Shown here piece by piece: positions 59,627 through 64,000 of a stretch of DNA of 64,000 nt. The translations under genes were made by a program, and so were the position numbers. The DNA is from Ctenosaura bakeri (Eukaryota; Chordata; Lepidosauria; Squamata; Iguanidae), in NCBI GenBank assembly GCA_948474755.1, contig CAOLHI010002520.1, forward strand, positions 186,001 through 250,000. Direction: 5' to 3'. The stretch's first letter is position 1. Every line of letters starts with the position of its first letter. The notes under the pieces are model-generated. The model saw nothing but the letters and a program-made list of their open reading frames with translations, had not been told where the DNA came from and searched no databases.

Positions 59627-60447
59627 TAGCAAAACACAACAACAATGTGTAAACAGTTTGCCTGGATTATTTCATCACTACATTTTGTAAATATGCTTTT
59701 ATTGATATTATTCATTATAATTAAAAAAAACTATTAACAAATCAACGAGCAATAGAAAGCAATATATACACATTGTAGAGCCTCAGCAATCAATGTACTA
59801 TAGCTACTCGTGTGATTTTATTATACCTGTATATTTAAAGCAAAACAAAACATGAAAGCAGGAGCTATTAAAAAGTATAGAAATCAAATGCAAATATGGC
59901 ATTGTGCAAAATATATTGTTATAAATAAATAAGGTGGAATTAATTTATTTGCAAAGAGATTCTTCCCACGCATACATAGCTTCCCAAGGTTCTCTGCACA
60001 GGTACTCTCTCTACACACTCCACCACTCAGAAGGTTTGAATAGATTTTAATTGACAAGTATTGACAAGTCTATAAAGATCCACTTGAACACCATCAGAGT
60101 AAAAAGCCTGCCAGCATAATTCTGACACGTTGTCCATATTCAGTGTTGCTTTTCAAAATGAGCTATCCATGCATGAGCACTAGAATTGTGAAACCATTTC
60201 TTCTGTGGTTTGTTGCACAAGTGGTTGCAATAGTAGCATCCTAGATATATGTTTCAAAATATCTTTATGTAATCTAGGAAAATTATTCTGCATTTTGTAA
60301 TCAAGGGAAATGCAGCATAAAGGCAACTTATATATGTGTGTGTTTGTGTGTATATCTCTCTGTGTGTGTGTATAATTTAGACCCATGTAGCAGATTTTTT
60401 ATGCACTGAAAGCTGCTTTCAAGTGGCATTTGGTGCATATACATATT
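59627..60447. other. Spacer with GT-rich tract
   Basis: Simple GT/CT repeats at 60334-60374. No gene. Confidence 0.4.
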
Positions 60448-60448
60448 T

Positions 60449-60645
60449 GTTGTTTTTATGTGCCTTCAAATCATTTTTGACTTATGGCGACCTTAAGGCA
60501 GCCCCATCATGGGGTTTTCTGGGGCTGAGATGGTGTGACACACCCAAGGTCACCCAGTGAGTTTCCATGGCTGAGTGGGGAATCAAACCCTGGTCTCCAG
60601 GGTTGTAGTTCAATGCTCGAACCACTAAACTCACTCTCTCTCTAA
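60449..60645 (-). repeat. Sauria-type SINE, minus strand (copy 4)
   Basis: The plus strand shows ATGTGCCTTCAAATCATTTT, then CACCCAAGGTCACCCAGTGA, AATCAAACCCTGGTCTCC (complement of the B box) and ATGCTCGAACCACTAAAC (complement of the A-box region). It is a full-length, fairly well preserved tRNA-headed SINE. Confidence 0.85.
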
Positions 60646-61206
60646 AATTATGTTGAATATGGTCACCCAAATATCTCATCTATATCTATATCTAGCTATT
60701 GCGTGTATAGTATATAGTGTATGTGTGGTGAACCAAACATACGTCTGTATGTGTGAGTGTGAGTGTGGTGAACTATGGGACATTTGGTTTGGAGCAGGTT
60801 TATCATGCACTGAAAGCTGCCTTCATGCTGCATGTGGCTTAATTACAAAATGGATTTATATCTGCATTATTAATTTTAAACCGGGAGGTATACCTGACCT
60901 TGCCCATATTGATATTGATGATTTCACTGAAAATGGGTTATTACTATAAATCATAGAAGCTATGACACATAATGTACTTTAGATGAAGTGAGTACTCCAG
61001 TCTACCTGTAGACCGTTACAGTCTACCTATAACTATGGGATGTGTCAGAATTGCCACATCTGATCTCATCAGGAATGTATACTGTGTAATGGTGGTCCGA
61101 GCCAGTGTCATCTTATAAAAACTGCCCAATAATTGTTTGTAGATGGAATACACAGATATTTGGTAGATTGGGTCCTTTTGGTCCCTGTTAGATAAAAGGC
61201 AGGTTT
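60646..61206. other. Spacer 3' of Gypsy element 2
   Basis: Contains simple GT-like tracts near 60700-60770. No gene recognised. Confidence 0.35.
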
Positions 61207-61511
61207 TGTCAGGAACAGATTCACCCTCAAACGTAGCAATAAACTTTAGTAGAAGATTTATTGAAACATAGTGAATGATACTGTCTATCAGACGTTAAAG
61301 CTCGAGAATGGAATGCTTTCCCCCGCCTTACACTTAAACAGCAAGTTTCTCCTGAGATAGTTGTAAAAGGACGAACGTCATCATGCCAAATGGTTCCTTT
61401 GAAATTCCAGCCGGAAGGAATGGTTGGCACCTGGGAAAGTTAACAGCCTACTATCACTATTTCCCCAGGCTACTGCTATCCTAAAACAACGAACATGGAG
61501 GACTCCTGACA
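61207..61511 (-). mobile_element. 3' LTR of Ty3/Gypsy element 2
   Basis: On the minus strand the LTR starts TGTCAGGAGTCC (at 61511) and ends GTTCCTGACA (at 61207), with AATAAA about 50 bases before the end. Next to its start, at about 61512-61530, the minus strand reads AAAAAAAGTGGGGCAGGA, a good polypurine tract. At 305 bp it is close in length and end sequence to the LTR at 4125. The 5' LTR lies beyond the window. Confidence 0.9.
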
Positions 61512-61574
61512 TCCTGCCCCACTTTTTTTAAAAAAAAATTCATATACATATAGATACGCAAAACAAGTAAAATA

Positions 61575-62720
61575 TTACAGAACAACAGAAATACAAGAAA
61601 CCCATGCAGTAATAACAAAGTCAATCGAGGACGTGAGAACATCAGTCGGCGAAGAATCCATCGAAGGGGCTCTCTTCAGCAAACTGGAATGAAAGACAGG
61701 ATGAATTGCCTTGAGGGAAGAAGGGAGATCCAGTTCAAAAGAAACATCGTTAATAGCTCTTTTCACAGGAAAAGGACCGAGAAATTGAGGGGAAAGTTTT
61801 TTAGAAGGAGAAGTAGACGAAATGTGCTTAGAGGAAAGAAAGACCAGATCCCCGGGTTTGTAAGAGGGGTTAGGCTGCCGTTTGCGGTCGGCAAAGCGTT
61901 TGTGAGAAGCTTTTGCAGACGCTATAGCATCCGAAACGGATTGCCAAATGCCCGAAAATTTAGAGACCCAAGCAGAAACAGAAGGAGGAGCAGAGGAAGG
62001 GAGGGTGAGGGGGGGAAAGGAGAAGGAAGAAAGCCGTAAACTATTTCAAACGGGGGTTTCCCAGTAGAAGCATGAACAGCATGGTTTACAGCAAACTCAG
62101 CAAACGGGAGAAGCGAAACCCAATCGTTCTGGTTTTCAGAAACAAAGCACCTAAGAAATTGTTCAAGAGATTTGTTAGCACGCTCAGATTGGCCATCTGT
62201 TTGGGGGTGATAAGCACTGCTGAGTTTCTGAGTGATTCCCAGGGTTTTCAAGAGGCAGGTCCAAAACTTGGAAGTGAAAATTGGATCCCTGTCCGAAATG
62301 ATCACCGAAGGTAGTCCGTGAAGTTTCCATACATGATGAACGAATAGGTCAGCAAGTCGTTCAGCATTGGGTACTTTCTTTAGAGGAACAAAATGACATT
62401 GCTTGGAAAAGTGATCAGTAACAACCCAAATAACATGAAAGCCATGTGAAGAGGGGAGAGAGACGATAAAATCCCATGCGATAACCGACCAGGGGCTACA
62501 AGGAGCAGGCAGAGGTTGTAGGAGCCCTTGAGGCTTAGATGTGGGCGATTTAGAAACGTTGCAAGTAGCACACTGTTTAATGTAAGTTTGCACGGAGGAG
62601 TTTAGTCCAGGCCACCAAAAAAGGCGGCGAATCGCATGCAATGTTTTAAAAAAACCCAAAATGTCCAGCAGGTTTGGAATCGTGATGCGATGAAGTACAT
62701 GCTCACGGGCAGCAGGGGGG
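61575..62720 (-). pseudogene. Integrase of Gypsy element 2
   Basis: From about 62720 down: RRLFWWPGLNSSVQ and TCNVSKSPTSKPQG (zinc-binding end), VIAWDFIVSLPSS (first Asp), SVIISDRDPIFTSKFWT (second Asp), SSAYHPQTDGQSERANKSLE (Glu), then PFAEFAVNHAVHASTGKPPF. The 245-codon frame (62659-61925) is intact through the whole core. After a frameshift near 61925-62000 the C-terminal part continues with LSPQFLGPFPVK-like and LKAIHPVFHSSLLKRAP (61660-61700), as in chromovirus-like Gypsy integrases. It is better preserved than element 1. Confidence 0.95.
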
Positions 62721-64000
62721 ACGTAACCTTGGTGCCATGAAAGGGAATTGAACCCACTAAATTTTTTTTATTTCCGGGAGCCATAGTCGGCATGCGCTCT
62801 AAACAAGCATCGCGGAGAGCGGAGTCACAGAGGGAGGGGGCAAAAACCCTTGTTTTTGCTAATGTGCGGTGTTACTTGAGAAGCCAGGGAGGGGGCGGGA
62901 AAATGGTTTTGGAGGGGGGCTACAGAAGGCCCCTCAAAACAGGGAAGGCGGAAAAGGGGGTCCCCAATTTTGGAACGGCCAGGTTTGAAAACAATTTTAA
63001 ACCGGAACCTCTGGAAAAATTCAGCCCATCTCGCCTGCTTAGGGGAGATTTTCTAACCACTGCAAGGCTTGAAATTTCTATGATAATCCAACTTAAAAAG
63101 GGGAGTGGGTTTAAGTAAATGCCCAAGTGGTCAGGCAAAATGAATAGCCTTGGCTTCTTTCTCCCAAATAGGCCAATTAGCTTGTTGATGAGAAAATTTT
63201 TTTGAAATGAAAGCACAAGGTTTGAGTGCCCCCTCAGAGTCATGTTGCAAAAGAACAGCGGCCATGGCAAAGTCAGAAGCATCTGTTTGCACAATGAATT
63301 GTTAGCACTGTCGGGGAAAAGTAGCAATGGCTTTTAGTGAATTTAGATTTCAAATGTTCAAACGCCGACTGACATTCAGGGACCCGAAGTTTTGCGACTT
63401 ACATGTAGATTCGCCTTTAGGTTTGTAACAGGTTAGAAGCGGAAGCGCTATGGCTGCAAAATCCTCGATAAAGTTCCAAAAGTTTAAAGCCAAGAAATTG
63501 CTGCAGTTGCTTCAAAGTTTTGGGGACGGGCCATTGCAAAATAGAGTTAATTTTGAAGGGGCCATTTTAAGTAACAATCTTGAATCCTATAACCCAAGTA
63601 ATCAAAGGTTTGGGTGTCAAATTGGCACTTAGACAGATTAACTACGAGGTTATTATCTTGCCGTTTTAAACACTTCCCCAACCAATGATACATGAGATTA
63701 TGGATTATAAATTAAAATGTCATCCAAATAAATCAGAACCCCCTGATACAATAATCGTGGAAAATGGTGTTCAAAAACATCTGAAACACAGATGGTCCAG
63801 ATTGTAATCCAAAGGGGAGAACCGTCCATTTAAAATTCCCCAGTGGTGTTGCAAAGGTGGTACCATTAGAGTCTGGGTCCATCCGAAACCTTGAAATGCT
63901 TCTTTAAGATCAAGCTTAGTGAAATATTTTCCTTTAACAAGATGGTCTAAAAAGGCCTATAGGGGAATGGGATAACAATTGGGAAAAGTCCGGTTAATAG
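62721..64000 (-). pseudogene. RNase H and reverse transcriptase of Gypsy element 2, running off the window
   Basis: RNase H at 63290-63170 reads QTDASDFAMAAVLLQHDSEG, with the first catalytic Asp, then FSHQQANWPIWEKEAKA. RT lies further up: VLPFGLQSGPSVFQMFLNTI at about 63825-63765, and the YLDDI active site near 63725 is present but split by a frameshift. Several stops follow (63500-63700). The N-terminal RT, protease and gag lie past 64000. Confidence 0.9.

Noticed and set aside
1..64000. CRISPR arrays, operons, phage or bacterial defence genes
   Set aside because: No regularly spaced short repeats and no bacterial coding density or ribosome-binding pattern; all features are those of vertebrate nuclear DNA.

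Overview
The window looks like non-coding, repeat-rich nuclear DNA from a squamate reptile, most likely a lizard. It is AT-rich, and any protein-coding gene is a few short exons in very long introns. The interspersed repeats are a typical squamate set: 5'-truncated L1 (six pieces), CR1, BovB/RTE, DIRS-type tyrosine-recombinase retrotransposons, Ty3/Gypsy elements, Tigger/pogo-like MITEs with TA target duplications, and tRNA-headed Sauria-type SINEs with BovB-like tails. No bacterial gene, CRISPR array, rRNA or stand-alone tRNA gene was seen.

Layout. 1-7370 is a nest of retroelements: a possible LTR-element leader, an L1 piece, a broken L1 whose two parts face opposite ways with a Tigger MITE between them, a CR1 ORF1/ORF2 piece on the minus strand, and a Gypsy element with its 5' LTR, gag, protease and integrase but most of RT/RNase H deleted. 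7375-16000 is intron-like and carries the only likely cellular coding sequence: three plus-strand exons at 11121-11314, 14319-14467 and 15679-15908. The first two have the same phase at both ends and cannot be joined to each other in frame. Each joins in frame to the third, so they look like alternative exons, or the second is an alternative first exon. I could not identify the protein.

16000-26900 is intronic or intergenic, with a CR1 RT copy (22388-23967), a short L1 insertion with an exact 14-bp target duplication, and two SINEs. 26908-29005 holds a MITE with an internal minisatellite abutting a DIRS recombinase domain and its inverted repeats. 31490-34110 is a decayed BovB LINE with a tiny CR1 tail inside it. 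38200-40400 is a minus-strand L1. 41520-42390 is the 5' part of another BovB, and 43270-45262 a second DIRS copy ending in inverted repeats. 46640-46895 is a BovB 3' end. 47700-51090 is probably a third DIRS copy, interrupted by a minus-strand block made of an L1 ORF1 piece fused to a CR1 3' end. 52455-56480 has a further MITE, an L1 3' end and two copies of an unnamed repeat. 61207-64000 is a second, related Gypsy element on the minus strand, cut off by the window end.

No element is intact: every reading frame has stops, frameshifts or truncations. I found no new defence, toxin or metabolic system. The points most worth checking are the alternative exons, the L1-CR1 junction and the DIRS inverted-repeat ends.
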